Part shown: one piece after another, positions 1 through 8,567 of the stretch
How the letters are laid out: every line of letters begins with the position of its first letter
Numbering within the stretch: the stretch's first letter is position 1
Source of the DNA: Lyngbya sp. PCC 8106
GTDB lineage: Bacteria; Cyanobacteriota; Cyanobacteriia; Cyanobacteriales; Microcoleaceae
Reading direction: 5' to 3'
Length of the DNA stretch: 64,000 bases
Assembly (NCBI RefSeq): GCF_000169095.1
Contig: NZ_AAVU01000017.1
Location: 1 to 64,000, forward strand
Position numbers and translations under genes: made by a program
The notes under the pieces: model-generated
Told to the model about the DNA's origin: nothing
What the model saw: only the letters and a program-made list of their open reading frames with translations
The model's database searches: none

Positions 1-8
1 CACAACTT

Positions 9-81
9 GCCCCCATCGTCTAGAGGCCTAGGACACCTCCCTTTCACGGAGGCGACAGGGATTCGAATTCCCTTGGGGGTA
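9..81 (+). tRNA. tRNA-Glu (anticodon TTC)
   Basis: A 73-nt cloverleaf can be folded. The 7-bp acceptor stem pairs 9-15 with 74-80 (one G-U) and A81 is the discriminator base. The anticodon stem CCTCC/GGAGG closes a loop CTTTCAC, giving anticodon TTC (Glu). A T-arm with TTCGAAT is present. CCA is not encoded. In cyanobacteria glutamyl-tRNA also feeds tetrapyrrole synthesis, which is established knowledge and not shown by this sequence. Confidence 0.93.
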
Positions 82-126
82 TTAAACAAAATCTAAACTT
101 AAAAATTTAGAATCAAAGCAAACTTG

Positions 127-162
127 AAGCTTGGGGTTAGAACGCCTCAAGCTTTAGTTTTT
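127..162 (+). terminator. Intrinsic terminator after tRNA-Glu
   Basis: A 10-bp stem (127-136 with 145-154, including one G-U pair) closes an 8-nt loop and is followed by a T-rich run (TAGTTTTT). It lies 45 nt after the tRNA and ahead of the next gene, so it most likely ends the tRNA transcript. Confidence 0.65.
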
Positions 163-226
163 ATTTGTTCGATAGTAATCCATAGTAATGATATGCTCAA
201 TAGCAATAAATTGACAGGATAGAGAT

Positions 227-985
227 ATGCGAAAACTTTTTGATTTCTGGTTTGAGATCGAATTTTATCTAAAGATTGCGATTAGTTGTGCAATTTTTCA
301 GCAATTTTTTTACTGGGTATTACACGACATTGAACTCAACTTTATTACTCAGGTTGTATTGTACTGGGTTGTCGGTTCTGTCTCATTTTATGGCATTGGT
401 ATTTTCATCGAAAAGGTTATTAAAAAGAGTGACCAATTGAGAGAAAAACTAAACGTCAGAGCCAAGAAAGTAAAAGAACAACCATTTCCAGCATTTACTA
501 TCAAAGGCATTGTTTTAGGAGAAATTAAGAGTTTCATTACAGCACTAATTATTCTCTACCTAGCACCAGAGATATATCGAGGCAATAGCTTGATCCTAAA
601 TATTGCATGGTTCTTGATGCGAATCGCTGCTGCTGATTTCTGTTTTTATGTCACCCATTGGTTATTCCATAGAAGATTCTTGCTAAAAATACATCTTAAA
701 CATCATGAGTTTATCGATACTTCAAGTTTTGTTGCTGGCTATAAAAGTTTGATTGAATATATTCTTGTCACCATTACAGATGTTTTACCTGTCTTTATAT
801 TTGGATATGATATCACCCAAATCTTGGCTTGGACTCTTATAGGAAATGCTTACAACCTAGAAGGTCATAGTTCGTTGTCAATATTTTTTATTTCATCAGA
901 CTTTCACGATCTTCATCACACTCATTTCAAAGGAAACTACGGCATTAGGGGATTTTGGGACAGGGTATTTAACACAATTAAATAG
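227..985 (+). CDS. Fatty acid hydroxylase / sterol desaturase superfamily membrane protein
   Basis: 252 residues with several hydrophobic segments. The histidine clusters of the di-iron membrane hydroxylase superfamily are present: HWLFH at 144-148, HLKHH at 156-160 and HDLHH at 227-231, with a further histidine near 214. These bind a non-haem di-iron centre that hydroxylates or desaturates lipids in the membrane. The ATG has AGGA 8 nt upstream. The substrate cannot be told from sequence; fatty acids, carotenoids and sterol-like molecules are all handled in this superfamily. The gene ends 9 nt before the convergent permease gene. The family call is secure, the specific reaction is not. Confidence 0.85.
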   Translation: MRKLFDFWFEIEFYLKIAISCAIFQQFFYWVLHDIELNFITQVVLYWVVGSVSFYGIGIFIEKVIKKSDQLREKLNVRAKKVKEQPFPAFTIKGIVLGEIKSFITALIILYLAPEIYRGNSLILNIAWFLMRIAAADFCFYVTHWLFHRRFLLKIHLKHHEFIDTSSFVAGYKSLIEYILVTITDVLPVFIFGYDITQILAWTLIGNAYNLEGHSSLSIFFISSDFHDLHHTHFKGNYGIRGFWDRVFNTIK

Positions 986-994
986 CCGGTTTTA

Positions 995-1921
995 CTAGCC
1001 AAATATCAGCAACCAAAGCGGTAGCATCACTAATAAAGCCACATAACCCATCGCGAGAGTCGTCACCGTTAACTCCCGATCTAGATTAAACGCTTCAGCT
1101 AACACCAACGTTGCAAAAGCAGGAGGAGTTGCCATTAATAATACCATAACTAAGAGCGGAGAACCCCCAACTCCCAGAATAGAGAGAATAGTCCCGATAA
1201 CCAACGGAACAATCAACATCTTAATAGTGAGACTAACAGAAGCTTGTCTAAAATAACGCCAAGAGGAAAGCTGACTCAACCGCATTCCCATCAAAATTAA
1301 CGATAAAGCAATTATTCCCCAAGCCATTAGTTTTAAAATTTGTTCGACTGTATCGGGAAGAATCACATCACGAGATAACAAGCTAAACCCCAAACTCCAC
1401 AACGCCGGATTTTTAAACATTACTGTCATCAAAGCGAGAAGATTTTGAGTCTCTAAACCAAACCTCGCCGCTAATAAAACGCCCAACCCATAAGCCCCAA
1501 TCGCAGAACCCAAACCATCATAAAATACCGCCCAACCAAAGTATTGCGGCCCAACCAATGATAAGATAATCGGAAAACCAATATAACCTGTATTTCCTAC
1601 CATTGAACTTAAGATAAAACTCCCTTGTGTAGCGCGACTCCAAGATTCATTGAGATGAGAATTAGCCTGTTTTCGACTAATCCAAACCCAAGCCAAACTT
1701 CCACCCAATAAAATAGCTATCCACGCCACCACAGGGGCTAACCAGATTTCTCCCGATAAATCAGCTTGACGTAAAAAAACAAAAATTCCAATCGGAACTC
1801 CAACCCAAAATAAAAACTTTCCAATCCAAACCGGAACAAAGGCAGGTAAAAAACGTCGAAGAATCCATCCCAATAGGACTCCGCCAATTAACCATTGATA
1901 GAGTTGTAGAAGTTGAGTCAT
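995..1921 (-). CDS. AEC-family (auxin efflux carrier-like) permease
   Basis: About 308 residues of strongly hydrophobic sequence with roughly ten membrane segments, typical of AEC transporters that move small organic anions across the plasma membrane. A central stretch with SSMVGNTGYIGFPI matches the conserved Asn/Gly/Pro-rich first half of the family's core, and MATPPAFATLVLAE matches the second. I placed the start at the ATG at 1921, which begins directly before the first membrane helix and gives the usual family length. The frame is open upstream to 2044, adding 41 polar residues not expected in this family. The substrate is unknown. Confidence 0.8.
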   Translation of the reverse strand: MTQLLQLYQWLIGGVLLGWILRRFLPAFVPVWIGKFLFWVGVPIGIFVFLRQADLSGEIWLAPVVAWIAILLGGSLAWVWISRKQANSHLNESWSRATQGSFILSSMVGNTGYIGFPIILSLVGPQYFGWAVFYDGLGSAIGAYGLGVLLAARFGLETQNLLALMTVMFKNPALWSLGFSLLSRDVILPDTVEQILKLMAWGIIALSLILMGMRLSQLSSWRYFRQASVSLTIKMLIVPLVIGTILSILGVGGSPLLVMVLLMATPPAFATLVLAEAFNLDRELTVTTLAMGYVALLVMLPLWLLIFG

Positions 1922-2537
1922 TAGAGTAGAGATGAGAATGGCTTGATCTTGAATGTCATCATAGTCTAGTTCAACGAATTGAGTAAATATAGCAATCTGA
2001 TCTGGGTTGTGTAGAATATCTGCTTGTAAAAGACACTCATACAAGAGGCAAAAGGTGAAATAATTTTAGATTTTTTATCTGTTTTTAGCTTGTTCAAAAA
2101 TCCTTTAGGATTGCTATAGAACAGCCTTTTAGAATATTCCCAAAGTTAATCAAAAATATTGTTTGAGGATAAAATTTTTATTGAGATTTTAGTCATAAAA
2201 AGAGATAATATTGATATTTTTTTATTGATTTATCCTTGACGATAGAACTTTAAATTGACTCGTCTTAAATTTTCAGAAATTAGAAATTAGCCAAAATTCA
2301 GAATTGGTCGGAAGAACAACACATCTCTGTGTAAACTCAAAAGGTAAAAATTCTATCCACTTGAGATTTAGACCCTAAAAAACAGTTTTAGAGTTACACT
2401 GATCGGGTGCGATCGCCGTGTCACGAGTCAAACCTCACAAGTTCAATCAGATGTTAAGCAGGAATCGTTAACTTAATGCTGATAATCTTCAACTCACGGT
2501 CTAAAATCGATAAGTGGTGCTTTGACGAAAAGCAGGA
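1922..2537. other. Intergenic region without recognised gene
   Basis: A mostly AT-rich gap between divergently oriented genes, containing one HIP1 octamer (2409-2416). Promoters for both neighbours must lie here, but I could not pick convincing -35/-10 pairs. The 1922-2044 part is an open extension of the permease frame. Confidence 0.4.
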
Positions 2538-3425
2538 GTGAAGCAGTTGAATAACGCAAGTCTGCCCGAAAATACACAACCCATCTCAGAAATGGTTGCA
2601 GAGGATATCCCGGAGGCCATTCGAGATCCTCACGAGACTGAACCCGCAACGGCTAGCCAGTCGCTGCGAAAGAAACTATTTTGGAAGCTACTCGGACTGG
2701 GTATAGCCGCCTTTGGTCTAACCCTTGTCCTCAACTATCAATTTGGAATTCTGCTTCGACAGACACCCACTCCCACAGCCCTAGACAACCCAACTGTTAT
2801 TTCTATAGAACCTTCATCTTCTGTGAGTAATTCTCCAGGCGAAGATCAAGCCCTAATCCTAGAAGACCCCTCAGAAGACTTACTCGGCCATCTTCCCTAC
2901 GAAGAAGCCTCCCTAGACCAACTGAAAAGTATTACCGGAGATGGTAGCATTAGATTACGTCCAGCCGCCGCTCAAGCTTATTTAACCATGGTAGACGCCG
3001 CCCGCCGACAAAATATACGTCTAGTGGCAATATCTGGATTTCGCAATATTCAAGATCAAGAATATTTATTTTTTGAAGTGAAAGCCCAACGGGGACAAAA
3101 TGCCAGCACCCGCGCCGAAGTCAGCGCCCCTCCAGGCTACAGTGAACATCATACAGGTTACGCTATTGATATTGGGGATGGGAACTATCCAGATACTCAT
3201 CTGGAAGTCACCTTTGAGGAGACAAAAGCCTTCCAGTGGCTGTCTGAGAATGCCGCTTTTTACAGTTTTGAGTTATCCTTTCCTCAAGACAATCCTCAAG
3301 GGGTGAGTTATGAACCCTGGCATTGGCGTTATGTTGGCGATCGCCATAGTCTAGAAACCTTTTATAAGGCTCAGTCTAAGCTGGAAAATTCTCCCGACAC
3401 CCCCAAAGCCGAGATCGAACCCTAA
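2538..3425 (+). CDS. D-alanyl-D-alanine carboxypeptidase, VanY-like (M15B)
   Basis: 295 residues: a polar cytoplasmic N-terminus, one membrane helix at about 47-66, a Ser/Pro-rich linker, then a zinc peptidase domain. The M15 signature SxHxxGxAxD is present (S202, H204, G207, A209, D211) and the third metal ligand is H262 in EPWHWRYVG. It should trim the terminal D-Ala from peptidoglycan stem peptides on the periplasmic side, anchored by the helix. The start is GTG at 2538; an ATG at 2592 is an alternative that would still keep the helix. The following gene starts 6 nt after the stop, suggesting co-transcription. Confidence 0.87.
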   Translation: MKQLNNASLPENTQPISEMVAEDIPEAIRDPHETEPATASQSLRKKLFWKLLGLGIAAFGLTLVLNYQFGILLRQTPTPTALDNPTVISIEPSSSVSNSPGEDQALILEDPSEDLLGHLPYEEASLDQLKSITGDGSIRLRPAAAQAYLTMVDAARRQNIRLVAISGFRNIQDQEYLFFEVKAQRGQNASTRAEVSAPPGYSEHHTGYAIDIGDGNYPDTHLEVTFEETKAFQWLSENAAFYSFELSFPQDNPQGVSYEPWHWRYVGDRHSLETFYKAQSKLENSPDTPKAEIEP

Positions 3426-3431
3426 TCTGTT

Positions 3432-4121
3432 ATGAATCAAACCGGACTCAATCTGATTGCGATCACCATTTTTACCCTAACAATGTCCGCCCTAGTCGGG
3501 CCATTCGTTAATTTATCTCCTCTGATTCCCGCAGGTTTGGCTTTTTCGCTATTAGTTCTAGGGACAATTGACACTTTTGCCCTCCAGGGCCAAGGGTCAA
3601 TGATTTTAATTGAGGGTATAGAAGGTATTTCGCCTGAAAAACGAGATCGTATTCTCCGTCACGAAGCGGGTCATTTTCTCGTCGCCTATTTAATGAATAT
3701 TCCCATTAGTGGTTACGCCCTCAATACTCTCGAAGCCTTTAAGCAAGGACAGACGGGACAAGGCGGAGTCAGGTTTAATGATCAAGAGTTATGGATTCAA
3801 CTGCAAACAGGCCAGCTTTCAGCCCAACGGATTGACCAATACTGTACAGTTTGGATGGCGGGGGTAGCCGCAGAAATCTTGGCTTATGAGAATGCCCAAG
3901 GAGGCCAAGAAGACCGAGGAAAAATTCGGGCGGTGTGGACTCAATTAAAACGTCCTCTTTCGGAAGCGAATCTTAAAGAACGGTTGGCAACTCTACAGGC
4001 CCAAACGTTAATTGAACAAAACCAATCTGCCTACGCAGCGTTAGTCGAAGCCATGAAACAACGCATTTCCGTGGAAGAATGTTATCAGATTCTTGAGAAA
4101 AGCTTAAAAATCAGGGCTTGA
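3432..4121 (+). CDS. Membrane protein with M41 (FtsH-like) peptidase signature, no AAA domain
   Basis: 229 residues. Two hydrophobic segments occupy about 1-55, followed by a soluble region with HEAGH, the zinc-binding motif of FtsH-type M41 peptidases, and Gly/Glu-rich sequence further on. No Walker A or AAA module is present, so this is the peptidase-like half alone; stand-alone proteins of this kind occur in cyanobacteria. Whether it is proteolytically active is inference from the intact HExGH. It begins 6 nt after the VanY-like gene, so the two probably share a transcript. Confidence 0.7.
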   Translation: MNQTGLNLIAITIFTLTMSALVGPFVNLSPLIPAGLAFSLLVLGTIDTFALQGQGSMILIEGIEGISPEKRDRILRHEAGHFLVAYLMNIPISGYALNTLEAFKQGQTGQGGVRFNDQELWIQLQTGQLSAQRIDQYCTVWMAGVAAEILAYENAQGGQEDRGKIRAVWTQLKRPLSEANLKERLATLQAQTLIEQNQSAYAALVEAMKQRISVEECYQILEKSLKIRA

Positions 4122-4320
4122 AGAAGGCTCAACTGCCTATTTTTTCGTGGATTTTGACCTCAATTTCTCCTTTTCTGAGGAATTACGGCGAATTATTCTT
4201 CAAATAGTGACAGTCTTAACCAAATACTTTTGGGTAGGCACGATAGATTATTTAGCAAGCAGTCAGTGGAAAACCCTTACCTCCATTGGTCTGGGAAGGG
4301 ATATTAAACGGGAGAATCCA

Positions 4321-4701
4321 ATGACTATGACTATGACTATGACTTTCGATGACATTTATCGCTATTTTCAAAGCCCTCCACCTGTTTATCTTAATAAAGA
4401 GTTGGCAGTGTGCTACATCTTATCTGTTGTTTTCAACGGAGATTCCTATGGTACTGAGTTGATTGACCGACTTGAAGAGGAATACTCCATTTACAGACTT
4501 TCAGATACTGTGCTTTATAGTGCCTTGAAATTTCTCGAAGCACAAGGTAGCATTACAGGCTACTGGAAGAAGGTAGAGGGGCGGGGGCGTCCTCGCAGAA
4601 TGTACCAGCTTACTCCCGAATTTCGGCGCAAAGCTCTTGAGCTATCTCACCTTTGGTACGAATATGCTCAAGAGTATGCGGTCGAACGCCAACTTGTGTA
4701 A
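4321..4701 (+). CDS. PadR-family transcriptional regulator
   Basis: 126 residues forming a winged helix: the N-terminal half carries YGTELIDRL and LSDTVLYSALKFLEAQG, then a wing with GRGRPRRMYQLTPEF, all typical of PadR repressors. I use the ATG at 4321 because GGGAG sits about 8 nt upstream. The frame is open back to a GTG at 4147, but that extra 58-residue stretch does not resemble the family. The start region is an ATGACT repeat encoding M-T-M-T-M-T, so several adjacent ATG codons are possible. The gene lies 45 nt upstream of a CCB1-like gene and may be co-transcribed with it. The ligand is unknown. Confidence 0.82.
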   Translation: MTMTMTMTFDDIYRYFQSPPPVYLNKELAVCYILSVVFNGDSYGTELIDRLEEEYSIYRLSDTVLYSALKFLEAQGSITGYWKKVEGRGRPRRMYQLTPEFRRKALELSHLWYEYAQEYAVERQLV

Positions 4702-4746
4702 AGTATTCTAAGGAAAACTTCACTCAAGCTGTCTGCACCGTAACCC

Positions 4747-5289
4747 ATGACTGTTCCCGTTCTACCTTCTACCTTTGTGCTAACAGCACTTCTAGCCGTC
4801 GGTTTGTTTTTCTTCATCAAGGCTTCTGTAAAAGATCGCATTCAACAAGAAAAACTGATTGCTCAACAAGAGGCTGAGTCCTTGTTGACTCAGCTTCAAG
4901 CTTACTTTAGTTCTCGCGCTTATCGAGTGGCACAAACAAACCCAGCGGAAAATCAAATCACCTACGAGGGGCTTGTTCGTCCAAGTTTGTTTCTGGCTAT
5001 ATTTTTAACCCTGCTGACTGCCGTGGGATTATTGTGTTTAGCCCTAGTTCTATCAATGCTCGTTCAAGATAACAGTGAATGGTTTCTGGGGCTAGTCATT
5101 CTTTCTCCCTTAACGGGATTATTTTATTGGCAACGATCTAGACGCATAGAGCAGGTGTCACTGAAGCTCGAAGCTGCCGTTGACTCCGTTTCTCAACCCC
5201 AGAGTATTATTACGGTGAGAGGACATCGAGATGAACTCGCCACCCTGAAACAGTCTCTTGGGTTGAAATCATGGGACTCAACGCATTAA
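4747..5289 (+). CDS. CCB1-like cytochrome b6f cofactor-assembly protein (DUF3529)
   Basis: 180 residues: an N-terminal membrane helix (about 7-24), a polar section, two close membrane helices (about 75-120), then a soluble tail. Length and layout fit the cyanobacterial and plastid CCB1 family, which helps attach the extra haem (c-i) to cytochrome b6. I identify it from overall pattern and not from a catalytic motif, so confidence is moderate. The gene follows the PadR regulator by 45 nt. Confidence 0.6.
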   Translation: MTVPVLPSTFVLTALLAVGLFFFIKASVKDRIQQEKLIAQQEAESLLTQLQAYFSSRAYRVAQTNPAENQITYEGLVRPSLFLAIFLTLLTAVGLLCLALVLSMLVQDNSEWFLGLVILSPLTGLFYWQRSRRIEQVSLKLEAAVDSVSQPQSIITVRGHRDELATLKQSLGLKSWDSTH

Positions 5290-5534
5290 CTCAAGTGAGG
5301 CTCTGAGTCAGATCAGACTCATGATCCTGGAGGAAACAGAAGTTCTCACTCCTCAAAAATTCGGCTAAACGTGTAATGGGTTCGGTAGAGAGTTATAATT
5401 AAATCTCTCTGATCGAGTTAACCCTACTCCGATCTGAGCCGACTTCGGCCATTTCAGCATCAACTCTAGGAAAGTTGTTGCAATATGACGCTCAAACTTA
5501 GACAAAAAAACGATGTTGCCCACAACACCAAAGT

Positions 5535-5864
5535 CTAAGCCCGAGCGGGTGTCGCAGTTGCTCTCGCGGGTGTCGCAGTTGCTCTCTCTGCAATCTGTTT
5601 TAAACTGGGGAATAGAAAATGGTTTTCTTCGACATACTGAGCGCCGAATAAACCCTTTTCTGCCCAGAAGTACCGATCTGTGGTATGCTCGTTTCGCTTC
5701 ACCAGAAGCAGAGCCGGGGGAATGATTCCCTCAGCATGAATGAATCGGCGAGCAGCTGTTACCGGCTTCTCTTCTCCGCTAGAAATGCTGTATTGAGGTA
5801 CACATTCTAGAATTCGACGGCCTTCTTGTCTGCGACGGCTCTTGCGCTTACGTCTTCTAGCCAA
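5535..5864 (-). CDS. DUF3155 cyanobacterial conserved protein, TTG start
   Basis: 109 residues beginning MARRRKRKSRRRQEGRRILE, a very basic N-terminus typical of the cyanobacteria-specific DUF3155 family; function unknown. The first codon is TTG. It is supported by a strong ribosome-binding site AGGAGGT (5873-5879) at a suitable distance and by no ATG being available before the conserved basic block. The last residues are a duplicated ATATPAR(A) tail made by a 21-bp tandem repeat (5545-5565 and 5566-5586), probably a recent slippage event at the gene end. Confidence 0.82.
   Translation of the reverse strand: MARRRKRKSRRRQEGRRILECVPQYSISSGEEKPVTAARRFIHAEGIIPPALLLVKRNEHTTDRYFWAEKGLFGAQYVEENHFLFPSLKQIAERATATPARATATPARA
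5545..5586. repeat. 21-bp perfect tandem duplication in DUF3155 gene tail
   Basis: Two identical 21-bp units are directly adjacent, at 5545-5565 and 5566-5586. Because 21 is a multiple of 3 the reading frame is kept and the C-terminus is lengthened by seven residues. Confidence 0.9.
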
Positions 5865-5871
5865 TTTAACT

Positions 5872-5880
5872 TACCTCCTG
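5872..5880 (-). promoter_or_regulatory. Strong Shine-Dalgarno deciding a TTG start
   Basis: On the minus strand ACAGGAGGTAAG precedes the TTG at 5864 by about 8 nt. It is the best ribosome-binding match near this gene and justifies the non-ATG start. Confidence 0.75.
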
Positions 5881-6362
5881 TTTTTTGCAGACGTGTTGTA
5901 AATCTAGCTACCAAATCCGGTTGAAGTATATCGATTCTGGCTCAAAATTTCAATATCTTTTAACAGATCGATACAAAAAACCCTTGCAATAAAGCAAAAG
6001 CGGTGCTATTACAACTCATCATAACCCATCCCTAGGGTAGATAGAAAGCGCTTAGGGCCAACTTTTCTGGAAAAAATTATTCTCGACGGATGTCCAACAG
6101 TCATTAATCACCAGTTATCAGGTGTTTCAGTTCATAGTGAACAATTAGAAATTTCAGGATTAAAGGATAGGGAAGGGCTGGGGGAACCCGACTCCTGACC
6201 CGAGAATCAGTCGCTCATCTGGTAAAAATGCTCTAAAATGCTAGATAAGCTTGCAAAATAGACTTAATTTGCGAGAGAAATTATTGACTGTACGCTCTTG
6301 ACTGACTCCATAGCCATCAAGCGAGGGTTGCTCATCCCCAAATTCAATGCTCCTGTTTCCTC
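5881..6362. other. Intergenic region without recognised gene
   Basis: About 480 bp between divergent genes. I see no convincing ORF, tRNA or stable hairpin. It must hold the promoters of the DUF3155 gene and the histidine kinase gene. Confidence 0.4.
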
Positions 6363-7775
6363 ATGCCCAGTAGTTCCGAGTTCGTTACACTTTGCCAAGC
6401 TCAAGTCTCCCTTGTTGCTAGTTTGGGAGCGTCCTTGAGTATTGTCTACTTGGCGGAAGACTGGGTAGAAGGTGGCAGTCGAAAATTAATTCCCGTAGCG
6501 GCTTATCCAGAAACAAGTATAGATTGGCAAGAAAGTCAAGCCTTAATGCCTTCAGATTTGGACACCGAAGACAGTTTGAACCCTCGTCCGCTTCTGCTGT
6601 CAGGAACCTCCTCAAACCAATCCGAGCCGATTCCTGTCGTTGAAGTCGAATCCGAACAAAACTTTGATGTCCCTTCTTCTCAACCCCTCCCCGAAGAACA
6701 ACCCGTAGAACAGCGTCAATTTGTGCTACCCCTGATGCGTGATGGTGTCGTTCTGGGGTTTTTAGTCACGAGCCGAGAAGATCGACCTTGGACACCTCAA
6801 GAACAGCATCAAATTCAAGCGATCGCGCACACCCTGACGACAGCTTGCATTCTAGATCGACGTTTTCAGTGGTTTCAGCAACAATTTACACAGCAGCAAC
6901 AATTACAAGCCCAACAACACGACACCCTACACAGTCTCATGCACCAGTTAAAAAGTCCCTTAACAGCGGTGCGAACCTTTGGAAAATTGTTACTCAAGCG
7001 GCTGTTACCCGAAGATAAAAACCATAGAATCGCAGACGGTATTTTGCGAGAAAGCAATCGCCTCGAAGAACTCCTTCAACAAGTCGATCAAACCCTCACC
7101 CTCAACGACGAACTGATCCGTCTCCCGACGAGCTTTGATCCGAGTATCATCCCAAGTTCAGAAACACTCACGCCTCCTGAGAGCTATCTCACCCAGGAAA
7201 ACTCCCCCTCTCCTCGGACAACAACCCAAGTCTTGCTTCCGGCTTCACAACCTTTAGAAGCAACATCCGTCAAAGCAGTGCTTGAACCCTTAATTGTTTC
7301 TGCACAAGCGATCGCCGAAGAACGTGATCTTCACTGTATTGCAGAGATTCCCCCTCAATTACCCCTCGTACAAGCCCATTCTAAAGCCTTGCGGGAAGTT
7401 TTAAGTAATCTGATTGATAATGCTCTGAAATACACCCCAGCAGTCGGTTGTATTTATATTCGGGTTCATCAACCCCCCCACCCCAATCAACCCTCAAATC
7501 AACTCGCGATCGCCATCAGTGATACTGGGCCTGGTATTCCCCAAGAAGATTTAGAACATTTATTTCAACGGGGATATCGAGGGATTCAAGCCACGGGTCA
7601 TATTCCCGGAACCGGACTAGGATTGGCGATCGCTCAAGACTTAATGGAAGAAATGCAGGGAAAAATTCAAGTCTTTTCTCCCGTCAACTTAGACTGGATC
7701 CCCCCCAACCTCTCACTGTTTTCTCGTCTAGCTCAAGGAACAACCTTTATTGTTTGGTTAAAACTCTGGGGTTAA
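6363..7775 (+). CDS. Soluble sensor histidine kinase (GAF-like sensor, possibly Hik2-type)
   Basis: 470 residues without membrane segments. The N-terminal ~165 residues resemble a GAF-like sensor domain. A Gln-rich linker leads to the H-box with H194 in SLMHQLKSPLTAV. A Pro/Ser-rich insert (about 240-290) precedes the ATPase domain: N-box SNLIDNALKYTP, G1 DTGPGIP and G2 GTGLGLAIA. All motifs needed for autophosphorylation are intact. The H-box with following RTFGKLLLKRLL resembles the cyanobacterial Hik2/chloroplast CSK kinases, which sense redox state and salt; that equivalence is tentative. No response regulator is adjacent. Confidence 0.85.
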   Translation: MPSSSEFVTLCQAQVSLVASLGASLSIVYLAEDWVEGGSRKLIPVAAYPETSIDWQESQALMPSDLDTEDSLNPRPLLLSGTSSNQSEPIPVVEVESEQNFDVPSSQPLPEEQPVEQRQFVLPLMRDGVVLGFLVTSREDRPWTPQEQHQIQAIAHTLTTACILDRRFQWFQQQFTQQQQLQAQQHDTLHSLMHQLKSPLTAVRTFGKLLLKRLLPEDKNHRIADGILRESNRLEELLQQVDQTLTLNDELIRLPTSFDPSIIPSSETLTPPESYLTQENSPSPRTTTQVLLPASQPLEATSVKAVLEPLIVSAQAIAEERDLHCIAEIPPQLPLVQAHSKALREVLSNLIDNALKYTPAVGCIYIRVHQPPHPNQPSNQLAIAISDTGPGIPQEDLEHLFQRGYRGIQATGHIPGTGLGLAIAQDLMEEMQGKIQVFSPVNLDWIPPNLSLFSRLAQGTTFIVWLKLWG

Positions 7776-7787
7776 TCAACCCCTTTT
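7768..7787 (+). terminator. Intrinsic terminator overlapping kinase stop codon
   Basis: GGGGTT (7768-7773) and AACCCC (7778-7783) form a 6-bp stem with a 4-nt loop, followed by TTTT. The stop codon TAA (7773-7775) lies inside the hairpin. Confidence 0.6.
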
Positions 7788-7889
7788 GAGGTTTCACCTG
7801 ATATCGTATAATGCAAGTCGCGGAGTTAGAAAAACAACTCCCAGGCATTTACCAAACCTTACCCCAATTTACCCCAGAATGTAGGATCA

Positions 7890-8504
7890 ATGACGAATAC
7901 AAACGACCCTGATCTCACCAATCAGGATAATCCCAACGTTAATGTTCCCCCTCCAGTCAGCGCCCCTCCTCATGCTGATTCTTCAGTCCAACGAGAAGAT
8001 ATCATGGCACGCGCAGAAGATCGCCGCAATGTGTGTCGAATTTTGAGTCGAGCGCACGTTTTAGTGTCAATTCGTTGGTCAAATACTCATCTGTATATTG
8101 GGATTCCTAGCACCGTTTTTGCAGCTTTAGCCGGGGTACAAGCCATCTCAGAACTCGGTCAAACCGATAGTAACTCCGGAAAAATAATTCAAATCATTCT
8201 TTCGGTTTTAGTCGCCGGATTAGCCCCCTTACTCACCTTTTTAAATCCGAACGAAAGAGCCAATAATAATCAAACTGCCTCCAGAATTTATGAACAAATC
8301 GGCGATCGTTATGATGCCTTTTTACTGCGATGTCTTGTCGAAAGACGCGGTTTAACAGAAGAACTAGATGAATTAGTTCAGTTGAATCTATCTTATTCCG
8401 AAGAAAAAAAACCCCTTCCCCTCACCCCTGAATGGGCATTTCAACAAGCGAAACGAGGTCAAATGAACGCTCCTTTTGCGAAAGACCATAAAAGCACAGG
8501 TTAA
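7890..8504 (+). CDS. Two-TM membrane protein, SLATT/DUF4231-like
   Basis: 204 residues: a polar Pro-rich N-terminus (to about 45), an amphipathic helix with HVLVSIRWSNTHLYIG, two membrane helices separated by a short loop (about 70-85 and 100-118), then LNPNERANNNQTASRIYEQI and a charged helical tail. This order (helix, close 2-TM hairpin, FxNPxER-like box, long helix) resembles SLATT-type 2TM proteins, some of which are pore-forming effectors in nucleotide-signalling defence systems. No nucleotidyltransferase or SLOG gene is nearby, so a defence role is only a possibility. A 33-codon ORF from 7811 overlaps its start and may be a translational leader. Confidence 0.55.
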   Translation: MTNTNDPDLTNQDNPNVNVPPPVSAPPHADSSVQREDIMARAEDRRNVCRILSRAHVLVSIRWSNTHLYIGIPSTVFAALAGVQAISELGQTDSNSGKIIQIILSVLVAGLAPLLTFLNPNERANNNQTASRIYEQIGDRYDAFLLRCLVERRGLTEELDELVQLNLSYSEEKKPLPLTPEWAFQQAKRGQMNAPFAKDHKSTG

Positions 8505-8567
8505 TAACAGTCACATTTTGCTAAAATCAAACTCGGTTTATACTGGTATCCTTGTCGATTATCCTCC

